DNA from: Hyphomicrobiales bacterium
GTDB lineage: Bacteria > Pseudomonadota > Alphaproteobacteria > Rhizobiales > JAJFHC01
Direction of reading: 5' to 3'
Length of the DNA: 32,427 nucleotides
NCBI GenBank assembly: GCA_021775835.1
Contig: JAJFHC010000242.1
Span: 1-32,427 of the forward strand
The notes beneath the pieces were generated by a model, which saw nothing but the letters and a program-made list of their open reading frames with translations, was not told the origin of the DNA and did not search any database. The position numbers were made by a program, and so were the translations under genes. Positions 13,867 through 21,967 of this stretch are shown here, one piece after another (position 1 is the first letter of the stretch; the number at the start of each line of letters is the position of its first letter).

Positions 13867-15588
13867 TCAGGTCGCCGGGCCCGGGCGACTTCCCGCGAGA
13901 ACGCCGCCGGATGTCTCAAGGACTTTCATTGCGTGCAGGTATCCAATCTCCACAGCCTGATCGAAGGCCTTCCAGTCGCGGATTTCGATACCTCCGAGCG
14001 GCGGTTCGATGACCAAGTCCGCGCGTTCGACCTGCTCTCTTTCCTGGGCCACCCCGGTCACCGTCGCCGACCTCATCAAAATGCTGACAATTGGCGGGCG
14101 GACCAAGGTCTTGAAAAACGAATCCTGCATTCCCAACAGGGCTTCCGGCAACAATGCCAGGTCCCGGGCGACGTTGACCGCAACGATTGGTCCGCGGTGC
14201 AGCGCCCTCATGACGTCGATCGGGAGGTTATTCAACACAGCTCCGTCGACCAGGACACCGTGTTCACACACAACCGGTGGAATGATACCCGGCAAGGCAA
14301 GACTGGCGCGCAAGGCATCGCAAACACGCCCCCGACCGTGGATGTGTTCCTCCCCGGTGGTCAAGTTGGACGAGACACAGAAATACGGGCGCCAAAGATC
14401 CGGGATCGACAGTTCGCCAAATGTCGCTGCCAGCAACCGTTCCACCTTTCGGCCCTTGACCAGACCCAGAAGCGGCAGTGTGTAGTCAGACAACGGATTT
14501 GAGCGAACGAACGATTCCTTTATTTCCTCGGAGATCCGGTCCGGGCTCCAGTCCATGGCCACACACGCAGCAACGATGCCGCCCATGCTTGTGCCGCCGA
14601 CGAAATCCACATCAATTCCTTCTTCCGCCAGTGCCTTGAGCACGCCAATGTGGGCATAGGCACGGGCACCGCCGCCAGACAGCACAAGCCCCAGACCGCG
14701 GCCGGAAATTATGCGCGCCATGCGTTTCCAGTCGCCGCCGTTTGTCTCCCTGATGTGGAAATGACGGTTGACGGTCAGAACATCGAGCCACCGACCGGTG
14801 CCGGTTGGCCGCTCCGTCGCTCCATGATGGATAAGCAACAGATCCAACAGTTGATGATCGGCTCGGTGCCTGAGCAAATCGGCTGGAAGTTCCACGCGCG
14901 GCGTGGCGCAACTGTCCGCAACAACAACAATGCGGTCAGCCTGGCGTGCACACACCCGAACCCACTCATCGTTATCGGGCACACCACACAACAGCACATG
15001 GTCGTGTTCGGATTCCAGAGTGCCGTACCATGCACTGGGCTGATCGGCGCTTTCCGGCCCGATGACAGCGACCCGCGACCCTTGTTTCTCGAACACGGCC
15101 GCAAGCCTCCTGGCAACGCCTGCAGCATCGACCGACGACGTCGCGGGCAGAAGGGCCACGGTCTTTGGTTCAATGCTGGCGTTAACGCCTCTGGATGCCC
15201 GGCGCAATCTGTGGACCAGAATCTGGCTGATCCCATGCATGGCCTCAGGGTTGATTTTCAGCCGGCGATTAAAACTCTCTTTTGAGAACTTCAGCAACTC
15301 GCTGTCGCGAATGGCCCTGATTGTCGCGGACCGGCTCATGGACGCAATCACGCCCATTTCCCCCACAACCTCTCCCGGCCCGAGCAACGTCAGAAGCTGA
15401 ACCTTGCCACCTGAACGGTTGACGTAAACCCCCAAAGACCCGCTGAGAAGCACATAGAGCGCATCGCCGGGGTCACCTTCTTCGAACAGGGTCTCACCGC
15501 CCGGCAGCACCATGCGCTCCGCATCGTCGCCAAGATCATTCTCTCCGGCAGACCTGAACACGTCTAGAAAATCTGGAGTGCTGTCCAT
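13867..15588 (-). CDS. Cyclic-nucleotide-binding-domain patatin-like phospholipase (NTE family)
   Basis: The 573-residue product has an N-terminal cNMP-binding domain (residues about 10-130; LFEEGDPGDALYVLLSGSLG, GEMGVIASMSRSATIRA), a middle Rossmann-like domain of the MinD/ATPase-like kind (about 140-260) and a C-terminal patatin phospholipase (about 295-570). Catalytic features are complete: oxyanion hole GGGARA (305-310), nucleophile S334 in GTSMG and D448 in DGA. This layout matches bacterial relatives of neuropathy target esterase, which hydrolyse phospholipids or lysophospholipids at membranes, perhaps in response to a ligand of the N-terminal domain. The ATG at 15588 is chosen; the frame extends to a GTG at 15645 without a ribosome-binding site. 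It is divergent from the dehydrogenase gene. Confidence 0.87.
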   Translation of the reverse strand: MDSTPDFLDVFRSAGENDLGDDAERMVLPGGETLFEEGDPGDALYVLLSGSLGVYVNRSGGKVQLLTLLGPGEVVGEMGVIASMSRSATIRAIRDSELLKFSKESFNRRLKINPEAMHGISQILVHRLRRASRGVNASIEPKTVALLPATSSVDAAGVARRLAAVFEKQGSRVAVIGPESADQPSAWYGTLESEHDHVLLCGVPDNDEWVRVCARQADRIVVVADSCATPRVELPADLLRHRADHQLLDLLLIHHGATERPTGTGRWLDVLTVNRHFHIRETNGGDWKRMARIISGRGLGLVLSGGGARAYAHIGVLKALAEEGIDVDFVGGTSMGGIVAACVAMDWSPDRISEEIKESFVRSNPLSDYTLPLLGLVKGRKVERLLAATFGELSIPDLWRPYFCVSSNLTTGEEHIHGRGRVCDALRASLALPGIIPPVVCEHGVLVDGAVLNNLPIDVMRALHRGPIVAVNVARDLALLPEALLGMQDSFFKTLVRPPIVSILMRSATVTGVAQEREQVERADLVIEPPLGGIEIRDWKAFDQAVEIGYLHAMKVLETSGGVLAGSRPGPAT

Positions 15589-15852
15589 AGCGGTCGATAT
15601 TGTGTTGATACCCCTTGACGCCGGTCGTCGGCGGCACTTCGGCACGAGTGTACAACATAACGCGTTACCACATCACTACCTTCGCACAATCGTTCGAAAC
15701 CAGCGTAATTAGTGTTTCATTAAGTGGTTCTGTCCCCGCCAGCACCGGTGTTCGACACGATGTGGGAAAGCGGTTTGCGGAATGTTTTCCGTTCAGTGAA
15801 TATGCATTCCGAGCCACCGTCGTGAAACACTGATCATTCAAGGATTCGCCCA

Positions 15853-16752
15853 ATGAAAGACAAAACCGGCTTTATCGGACTCGGTGCCATGGGAAAAGGG
15901 ATGGCACTCAACCTGGCACGCAAGCAATTCAGGCTGGTCCTGCATGATACACGGAGCGAGGCTTATGAAGGATTCGACGAATTCGGAAGCGAACCGGCAG
16001 ACGACGTCGCCACCGTGGCGAAGAACTGCAACACGGTGCTGACCGTGCTGCCCGGTCCGCGAGAAGTGGAAAGCGTCATTCTGGGGTCGGACGGCTTGCT
16101 GGAGAATGCCGATCCGGGCGACCTGATCCTGGATCTGTCGACGGTTCTGCCGGAGACGACGGACAAGATCGCTGACGCCTGCCGATCGAAAGGCGTTGGA
16201 TTTGTCGATGCCCCGATCGGCCGGCTTGCGCAACACGCCTGGGAAGGCACGAGCATGTTCATGGTTGGTGCCGAAGACGCCGACATGGAGCGCGTGCGTC
16301 CACAGCTGGAGGCCATGGGCACGACCATCATCCATTGCGGCGGTCCCGGCGCCGGCACCCGGACAAAGTTGTGCAACAACTTCCTGGCGATCGGTTCGTG
16401 CATGATGAATGCCGAACTCGTGGCCCTGAGCCAGGCCTTCGGCCTCGACCTTGAAACCACCCTTGAAGTCATTCACGGAACGACCGCCACCAACGGGCAG
16501 CTCAAGATCAACTACGCCAGCAAGGTCTTCAAGGACGACATAGAACCCGGATTTCAGATCGATCTGGCCCACAAGGACCTCAGCCTGATCATCGAATCTG
16601 CAGCCCAGATGCGCGTGCCCATGCCAATCGGCGCGACCATCCGGGAGTCCGTATCGGCCGCCCGCGCGGATGGTTATGGCAAGAAGGACTTTTCAGCTCT
16701 GGCCGACTACTGGTGTGAGCGTGCCAAGGTCGACAAGGCCCGGCTGGGTTAG
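15853..16752 (+). CDS. Beta-hydroxyacid dehydrogenase, 3-hydroxyisobutyrate / sulfolactaldehyde-reductase type
   Basis: The 299-residue product has the NAD(P) site GFIGLGAMGKGMALNL (residues 6-21) and the catalytic Lys K172 in KLCNNF. The substrate loop reads DAPIGRLAQHAW rather than the usual DAPVSGG, which is the arrangement of YihU, the sulfolactaldehyde reductase, where the Arg (R124 here) binds the sulfonate. Other blocks, such as IDLAHKDL and RVPMPIGA, also resemble YihU. One residue that is Ser in YihU after KLINNYM is Ala here, so the substrate may differ. AAGGA at 15840-15844 supports the start. It is alone on its strand; its divergent neighbour is the patatin gene. I do not assign a symbol. 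Confidence 0.82.
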   Translation: MKDKTGFIGLGAMGKGMALNLARKQFRLVLHDTRSEAYEGFDEFGSEPADDVATVAKNCNTVLTVLPGPREVESVILGSDGLLENADPGDLILDLSTVLPETTDKIADACRSKGVGFVDAPIGRLAQHAWEGTSMFMVGAEDADMERVRPQLEAMGTTIIHCGGPGAGTRTKLCNNFLAIGSCMMNAELVALSQAFGLDLETTLEVIHGTTATNGQLKINYASKVFKDDIEPGFQIDLAHKDLSLIIESAAQMRVPMPIGATIRESVSAARADGYGKKDFSALADYWCERAKVDKARLG

Positions 16753-16789
16753 ATTGCAATCCTCGACTGTTCCAGCAATCCTGTCGCCA

Positions 16790-17272
16790 TCACTCCTCAG
16801 GTGTGCGGTCGATGTGAACAATCTCCGCATTGCTGCCGGGCAGGGTTACCTCCTCATCGAGATCGCGCCCCAAGACTGCCCGGGCAATGGGCGCCAGCCA
16901 TGAGATGCGGCCGTCGGAAGGTTCGGCTTCATCCTCACCCACGATCCGGAACTCCCGGTGACTGCCGTCGTCCTGTTCAAGCCTGACGAGATCTCCAAAA
17001 GACACCGGCGTGCCAGGGCGAGACGGGTCGACCAACTGCGCCGATCCGCGCCGGGTCGTCCAGTACCTTAACTCCCGCATGCTGCGGGCGATCATGGTCC
17101 GGTCGCCGTCCGATTGTGCTGTTGCCAAAGCCTGTCGATTCGACCTGATCTCTTCATCGATCCGCCTCAGCCCACGCGCCGTCACCAGGTTCGGGTGCTC
17201 ACTTACCGGCCGATCAGGAAGCTGTTCGACAAAATCCATGCCGTCCGCTTCCTTGACAAACGCTCTGCTCAT
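16790..17272 (-). CDS. GreA/GreB-like transcription elongation factor family protein
   Basis: The 160-residue product begins MSRAFVKEAD and contains LPDRPVSEHPNLVTARGLRR, the N-terminal coiled-coil start of GreA/GreB relatives. A long helical region follows (residues 38-70) and then the C-terminal FKBP-like domain with PVSFGDLVRLE, REFRIVGEDEA, ISWLAPIARAVLGR and EVTLPG. True GreA/GreB insert their coiled coil into the RNA polymerase secondary channel to trigger transcript cleavage. The acidic tip residues expected at the turn of the coiled coil are not clear here, so it may be a Rnk- or Gre-like modulator. GGAG lies about eight bases before the ATG. It is 31 bases downstream of glpK, probably in one operon. 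Confidence 0.8.
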   Translation of the reverse strand: MSRAFVKEADGMDFVEQLPDRPVSEHPNLVTARGLRRIDEEIRSNRQALATAQSDGDRTMIARSMRELRYWTTRRGSAQLVDPSRPGTPVSFGDLVRLEQDDGSHREFRIVGEDEAEPSDGRISWLAPIARAVLGRDLDEEVTLPGSNAEIVHIDRTPEE

Positions 17273-17303
17273 GTCCTGTCTCCACTCTACCAGACGACCA
17301 GGG

Positions 17304-18806
17304 TCAGACGCCGGTCGGTGACAATGTTCGTTTTACGGCGTCCTGCCAGCCGGCGTATTTTCTGTCACGCTCCTCGGCGGACATTTGCGGCGCGAACCGG
17401 CGGTCAAGCGACCAGGCATCGGCAAACCCCGATGGCGGCGGGCAAATGCCGGCGCCATACCCCGCCAGGTACGCAGCTCCCAAAGCCGTGGTCTCGGTAA
17501 TCCGGGGGCGATCAACCGGTGCATTCAGGATATCGGCCAGGAACTGCATGCACCATTGGGACGCCACCATGCCGCCGTCGACCCGGAGCACGGTCTCGGC
17601 CGAACCCGTGGCACTCCAGTCACGGCGCATGGCTGCCAGGAGATCGCGGGTCTGATAACAGACTGACTCGAGGGCTGCCCGAGACAACTCGGCTGCACCG
17701 GTTGCGCGGGTCAGGCCAAACAGCGCACCACGGGCCTCCGAATCCCAGTAAGGCGCGCCTAGACCCGTAAAGGCCGGAACCAGGTAGACTGATTGGGCGG
17801 CGTCCGCCTTGTCGGCCAACTCGGCAGTCTGAGCAGCATCGGAAATGACGCCGAGCCCGTCCCTGAGCCACTGTACCGCGGCTCCGGCCACAAAAATCGA
17901 CCCCTCAAGGGCATAGGTTACGTCTGCACCAAGCTTGTAGGCGATGGTGGTCAGAAGACGGTTGCTGGACGAAACCGGGGTTGCACCGGTGTTCAACAGC
18001 GCGAAGCAACCCGTCCCATAGGTGGATTTCAGCATACCGGGCTCGAAACACGCCTGGCCTACGGTTGCTGCCTGCTGATCGCCGGCGACGCCACGGATTG
18101 AGATCGGACCGCCCAAAATCCCCGGGTCGGTTTCACCAAAGTCGGAAGCGCAGTCGTGGATCTCGGGCAGCATGTTGTCCGGCACACCGAAGATGTCGAG
18201 CAGTTCTTCGTCCCAGCCGGCATCGTGGATGTTACACAGAAGTGTTCTCGATGCGTTGGTCGCGTCGGTCGCGTGCACCCTGCCGCCGGTCAGCCTCCAG
18301 ATCAGGAAGCTGTCAATCGTGCCAAAGGCCAGATGTCCGTCCATGGCCAACTGCCGGGCGCCTTCCACATGTTCCAGTATCCACGCAATCTTGGTCGCCG
18401 AGAAATAGGGATCCAGCAACAGACCGGTTTTTTCACTGACCCGGGCTTCCAGCCCCTGTTGCTTGAGTTCCGCGCACCGTGCCGCGGTCCGACGATCTTG
18501 CCAGACAATGGCCCGGTGGACGGGTTTGCCAGTCCGGCGATCCCAGACGACGGTCGTCTCTCGCTGATTGGTGATTCCGATCGCCGCGACTTCCGCAGGC
18601 TCCAGGCCGGCCAGGTTCATGGCCTCGCGGCAGGTTGAAACCGTGGTTTGCCAGATTTCCTCGGCATCGTGCTCGACCCAGCCTGAATCTGGAAAAAACT
18701 GTTCGAATTCACGCTGTGCAACGGTCACGATATTCAGGGATTCGTCAAAGATGATGGCCCGACTTGAGGTCGTTCCCTGATCGATTGCCAATATGTGTTC
18801 CGGCAT
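17304..18806 (-). CDS. glpK: Glycerol kinase
   Basis: The 500-residue product is a full-length FGGY kinase of the glycerol type: [16 protein letters not shown] at residues 6-21, [29 protein letters not shown], the signature [20 protein letters not shown] and [14 protein letters not shown], and an intact C-terminal ADP-binding block with [20 protein letters not shown]. It phosphorylates glycerol to glycerol-3-phosphate in the cytoplasm. The start at 18806 gives the usual [11 protein letters not shown] beginning; there is no strong ribosome-binding site. A Gre-like gene follows in the same direction. No glycerol facilitator or glycerol-3-phosphate dehydrogenase gene is present nearby, so the usual glp cluster is not conserved here. 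Confidence 0.93.
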   Translation of the reverse strand: MPEHILAIDQGTTSSRAIIFDESLNIVTVAQREFEQFFPDSGWVEHDAEEIWQTTVSTCREAMNLAGLEPAEVAAIGITNQRETTVVWDRRTGKPVHRAIVWQDRRTAARCAELKQQGLEARVSEKTGLLLDPYFSATKIAWILEHVEGARQLAMDGHLAFGTIDSFLIWRLTGGRVHATDATNASRTLLCNIHDAGWDEELLDIFGVPDNMLPEIHDCASDFGETDPGILGGPISIRGVAGDQQAATVGQACFEPGMLKSTYGTGCFALLNTGATPVSSSNRLLTTIAYKLGADVTYALEGSIFVAGAAVQWLRDGLGVISDAAQTAELADKADAAQSVYLVPAFTGLGAPYWDSEARGALFGLTRATGAAELSRAALESVCYQTRDLLAAMRRDWSATGSAETVLRVDGGMVASQWCMQFLADILNAPVDRPRITETTALGAAYLAGYGAGICPPPSGFADAWSLDRRFAPQMSAEERDRKYAGWQDAVKRTLSPTGV

Positions 18807-19085
18807 GGTTCGTTTGCTGCCCGCTGATGAGTGTCCTTTACTGGGGCAAGCTTGCCCTGAGGTGCTATCCACATGCAAGGAACAACGAGAGGTTTCTCGT
18901 GCACACGAATTATCTCAAGTGGCGCTACGGCCGGCTGAACGTCAGCGGCACAATTGAAGTAGTTTAATGCCACTTTCGCACAGTATTCAGATGCAAATGG
19001 CTAACGCTTCTTAATCCTTTAATATTCAATTCGCCGTAAGTTGACCGCAGCTGGGGCAAATTCAGTCTTTAAGAGGCAATTGCCA

Positions 19086-19568
19086 ATGATGGATGTAATG
19101 ACGGACAATTCCGAAATTTGGGATAAATCACAGAACAAAGCCGATATTGAAGTGTTGCTTGTGGAAGATGATCCCGATGACGTCATTCTCATGACCCGGT
19201 CCTTACGCACGTCAGATTTTGACATCGGCCTCAAAGTTGCCGAAAACGGACTTGAAGCCCTACGTATCCTGCGCAACGAGTACCCCACAAAAAGTGCAGA
19301 CCTGCCCAATCTGGTACTGCTCGATCTCAACATGCCGATCATGAACGGACGCGAGTTTCTTGCGGAACTGAGAAAGGATCCGGCACTGGATTCAATCCCT
19401 GTCATTGTCATAACGACAAGCGATGATCCGGAAATTGTTCGTGAAGCCTATCAATACGGTGCTAATTCCGTCGTGACCAAGGCAACAACCGTTGCCGGCA
19501 TGGCTGAACTCATGCGGCTGGTCACCCACTACTGGTTCAAGACGTCCCACATTTATTACCTGGACTAG
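19086..19568 (+). CDS. Single-domain CheY-like response regulator (Rcp1 type)
   Basis: The 160-residue product is a lone receiver domain with acidic pocket residues E27-D28-D29, phospho-acceptor D80 in LLDLNMPIMNG, T110/T111 and K132 in VVTKATT. It has no output domain. The layout (EDDPDD start, long loop, NMPIMNGREFL) is that of Rcp1-type regulators that work with phytochrome-like or PAS-rich histidine kinases. AAGAGG lies about ten bases before the ATG pair at 19086. The only histidine kinase in the window, about 7 kb away at 26357-28714, ends in a SHDLQEPLRKI H-box of the kind often paired with such regulators; pairing is inference. It is convergent with the DUF2652 gene and only 16 bases from it. 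Confidence 0.87.
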   Translation: MMDVMTDNSEIWDKSQNKADIEVLLVEDDPDDVILMTRSLRTSDFDIGLKVAENGLEALRILRNEYPTKSADLPNLVLLDLNMPIMNGREFLAELRKDPALDSIPVIVITTSDDPEIVREAYQYGANSVVTKATTVAGMAELMRLVTHYWFKTSHIYYLD

Positions 19569-19584
19569 ATGACAGCCGTTTTGG

Positions 19585-20496
19585 CTATCGGACGCGGCCG
19601 AGAGCCGTTTTCAAGATACGAACATTCTCACGCAACTTGCGATAGGTTTCCGTCGCCGCTGACAATGTTTGGGGGCTTTCCGAATGTAGAAATTCCGAGA
19701 CCATTGCATCATCAATCGTAAAAATCGAAGCTCCCACGTTTCCGATGTGTTCAATATCCTCCTCAATTTGACTAACCTCAAACTGGCCCGACAAGCTGAT
19801 GCAACCTTCTGCGGCTTCTGTGACCATGACGTACCGGTGGCCAGGAACACCGTTTTTCATCATGCGATGCAGGATGATGACGTCAGTACCAAAGTGATCT
19901 ACGGAACCACGGAATGAAAACCGGGCCGCCCGTCCCCGGTGTACAAAAATCTTGAGATCCAACCCGTCTATCTGCGTACACGCACTGCATGGACATATGT
20001 TTGTCTCCTTCAGGCGTCTGCGTTCCTTGAAAAAGGCAACAAATATGTCGAGGACCGTCCGGCCAATGACAACATCCGAGTGCGTGTCCGTATTAACAAA
20101 GAAGAGTGCAGCATCTCCTTCCAGTTTTGAAAGCTGTACGGTTTTTGTGGCAGCCTCAATCATCGTATTGATCAATGAGAATATGATGTACTGGGCATGA
20201 GCAAAAGCGAACCGATTGCCTGTCATGAAACGCGTGTAGTGGCTTATGTCTGGCAGTATGAAGATTGTGTCATGAGCCAACGCACTAACGTCATCTCGTC
20301 TGATGTCCGCTTCAGCAACAGGCGATGCCAATGAAAAGCCACCTCCGGCCGCCATATCGGCGGGTAACAAATTGTCCGTGGGTGCGCGCCTCGCGAAAAA
20401 CACAAACAGCGCGATCACGATTGTTGTGACTATGGCAACCGCAGTCCACATGAACATCATTCCAGGTTGCATGCCCTCCATCATGTGATCGTTCAT
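19585..20496 (-). CDS. Membrane-anchored DUF2652 protein with Met-rich N-terminus
   Basis: The 303-residue product starts with a Met-rich segment (seven Met and one His in the first 16 residues), then one transmembrane helix (about residues 17-35; AVAIVTTIVIALFVFF), a linker and a cytosolic C-terminal DUF2652 domain. This domain has FILPDISHYTRFM, LSKLEGDAALFFV, NICPCSACTQIDGLDLKIF, HRMMKNGVP, matching the family, which resembles class III nucleotide cyclases. The start is uncertain: ATG at 20496 has GAGGA about 12 bases upstream, while a TTG at 20523 would add MNLEDWNDH. The topology puts the Met segment outside the cytosol. It is the last gene of the copper operon, 80 bases after the PCuAC-like gene, suggesting copper-linked signalling. 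Confidence 0.8.
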   Translation of the reverse strand: MNDHMMEGMQPGMMFMWTAVAIVTTIVIALFVFFARRAPTDNLLPADMAAGGGFSLASPVAEADIRRDDVSALAHDTIFILPDISHYTRFMTGNRFAFAHAQYIIFSLINTMIEAATKTVQLSKLEGDAALFFVNTDTHSDVVIGRTVLDIFVAFFKERRRLKETNICPCSACTQIDGLDLKIFVHRGRAARFSFRGSVDHFGTDVIILHRMMKNGVPGHRYVMVTEAAEGCISLSGQFEVSQIEEDIEHIGNVGASIFTIDDAMVSEFLHSESPQTLSAATETYRKLRENVRILKTALGRVR

Positions 20497-20576
20497 ATGG
20501 TCATTCCAGTCCTCTAGGTTCAATGAAATGCGATGTCAGCCGCTGCCGCAACCTGGTAGCTGACGACTCGAACACA

Positions 20577-21056
20577 TCAATGGACGTGGACAACCGATGG
20601 CAAATGGTAGCCGTTGAAATTGACACTGAAATTCAGGGTTGAACCGGGCACAATTTTCCGCCTCAACTCTCTCAACTCAATTGTGATGTGAGATGAAGCC
20701 AAATCAAGTGTTTCCTCCTCTCGCACCATCAAACGCGGGGCAATATGTGTAGCACCATCGGGCATCGTCATTATCACGACAGCTTCTTTGCTTGCCGATG
20801 ACGTTATGGAGCTCAATACAATTGGTGATGACCCAAAGTTTGAGACCTTGAAGCGGAGGAAAGCAGTGCCACCGATCTTGGCAGGGGTGACCACCGCTTC
20901 CTCAATGAATGCGCCATCAAGTGGTTCCGTGTTTTCATCCGCCTCAGCGAAACCAGCGAAACCTACAAAAATCACCACCCATGCCGCAGTAGCAAAAAGC
21001 GATTGAGCAATCGACCTCGTTAAGGTCCGTGTTTCTCTTATCTTCATGGAATTCAT
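20577..21056 (-). CDS. PCuAC-like periplasmic protein, degenerate copper site
   Basis: The 159-residue product has an N-terminal signal or anchor segment (FATAAWVVIFVGFAGFAEA, residues 20-38) and a PCu(A)C-type beta-domain: GGTAFLRFKVSNFGSSPIVL, then MTMPDGATHIAPRLM and SSHITIELRELRRKIVPGST with a LNFSVNF strand. True PCu(A)C proteins bind Cu(I) through an HxM-type set of His and Met residues and load copper into cytochrome oxidase. Here the first His of that set is missing from the expected place and only SSHIT keeps a candidate ligand, so copper binding may be altered or lost. It ends HLPSVVHVH, a His-rich tail that could bind metal. It belongs to the copper operon. Confidence 0.65.
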   Translation of the reverse strand: MNSMKIRETRTLTRSIAQSLFATAAWVVIFVGFAGFAEADENTEPLDGAFIEEAVVTPAKIGGTAFLRFKVSNFGSSPIVLSSITSSASKEAVVIMTMPDGATHIAPRLMVREEETLDLASSHITIELRELRRKIVPGSTLNFSVNFNGYHLPSVVHVH

Positions 21057-21084
21057 GGCCTTTGGTTAGATCCAAATCAAAAAT

Positions 21085-21387
21085 TCACTTGATCTGTTTG
21101 ATCGTCATCCGGCCATTTTCGTCGACAAAATGGAACTCCCCTTTTTGCCCTGTTTTAAGCTCTTCAAGCATCTTCGGATCTGCGACTCTGAAGATCATCC
21201 TCATTGCAGGCATGTCGAGGTTTTCGATTGCTTCGTGCCGAACCGTCACCTTTCCAAGTTCCTTATCCACTTTGGTAATTTCACCCTTTGTCCATACTGG
21301 TTCTTCGGCAACCGCAGGAAGCGACGTTGCTGAAGCACTTGCCGCGATGATCATGGCTGCAACAAACTTTGGAAACACATATTTCAT
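21085..21387 (-). CDS. CusF-like periplasmic copper chaperone
   Basis: The 100-residue product has a signal peptide (residues 1-27, ending AVAEE) and a CusF-type OB fold: WTKGEITKVDKELGKVTVR, then HEAIENLDMPAMRMIFRV. The Cu(I)/Ag(I) ligands correspond to H51, M62 and M64; the Trp44 of E. coli CusF that caps the metal is Met59 here, a common variant in homologues. It likely binds and transfers copper in the periplasm. The ATG at 21387 gives the proper signal peptide; AGAGGA lies about nine bases upstream. It lies 56 bases after the cupredoxin gene and 28 bases before the PCuAC-like gene, all in one direction. Confidence 0.85.
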   Translation of the reverse strand: MKYVFPKFVAAMIIAASASATSLPAVAEEPVWTKGEITKVDKELGKVTVRHEAIENLDMPAMRMIFRVADPKMLEELKTGQKGEFHFVDENGRMTIKQIK

Positions 21388-21443
21388 TGAATTTTGTCCT
21401 CTAGGATGGCGATGTTTGGTTGATCGAACAAATGTCCGAAACG

Positions 21444-21938
21444 TTAGTTGGCGACTACAATCGTGCCTTTCATGCCGGACTCGTAGTGACCGGGAACCAA
21501 GCACCCAAATTCAAATGTTCCAGGCTTGGTGAACGACCAGACGATTTCGGCTGTTTGGCCTTCGCCAGCATGTGCCATGTAGGGTTCGCTATGTTCCATG
21601 TTGGGGAACTTTTGCATCAAAGCGGAATGTTCCTTCAAATCCTCGGAACGCCCGATGACCATTTCATGATTCACTTCCCCGTGGTTCTTGACAACGAAGC
21701 GAACGGTCATGCCTGATTTTACCGTGAATGCTGCCGGAATGAACCGGAACTCGTCATCCATCTTGATTTCGATGACTTTGTCTATTTTGTCGGGGTCGCC
21801 TGTACGACCGAAGTCATTCTCGACTTTTTCGAGATTCGCGGGCACGAGCTTTGCTTCGTCATGTGTCTTTTGTCCATGGGCCGCGGCAGCGCCCATAGTC
21901 AGTGCCAAAACCGCGCCTGCAATAACGGTTCGTTTCAT
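21444..21938 (-). CDS. Periplasmic cupredoxin (type 1 copper) protein
   Basis: The 164-residue product has a signal peptide (residues 1-20, AAAAHG cut) and a plastocyanin/azurin-like domain. The type 1 copper ligands are all in place: H91 in NHEMVIG, and C146, H151 and M156 in FGCLVPGHYESGM. A stretch rich in His and Met (about residues 104-123) between the ligands may add metal binding. It may carry electrons to or from the multicopper oxidase encoded 29 bases upstream in the same operon, or store copper. AAGGAGAG lies seven bases before the ATG, one of the best ribosome-binding sites in the operon. Confidence 0.88.
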   Translation of the reverse strand: MKRTVIAGAVLALTMGAAAAHGQKTHDEAKLVPANLEKVENDFGRTGDPDKIDKVIEIKMDDEFRFIPAAFTVKSGMTVRFVVKNHGEVNHEMVIGRSEDLKEHSALMQKFPNMEHSEPYMAHAGEGQTAEIVWSFTKPGTFEFGCLVPGHYESGMKGTIVVAN

Positions 21939-21967
21939 TTGGTCTCTCCTTGTTTGTTGAACGGGCC

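Noticed and set aside
18734..18973. Small frames on both strands upstream of glpK
   Set aside because: No ribosome-binding site and no recognisable product.
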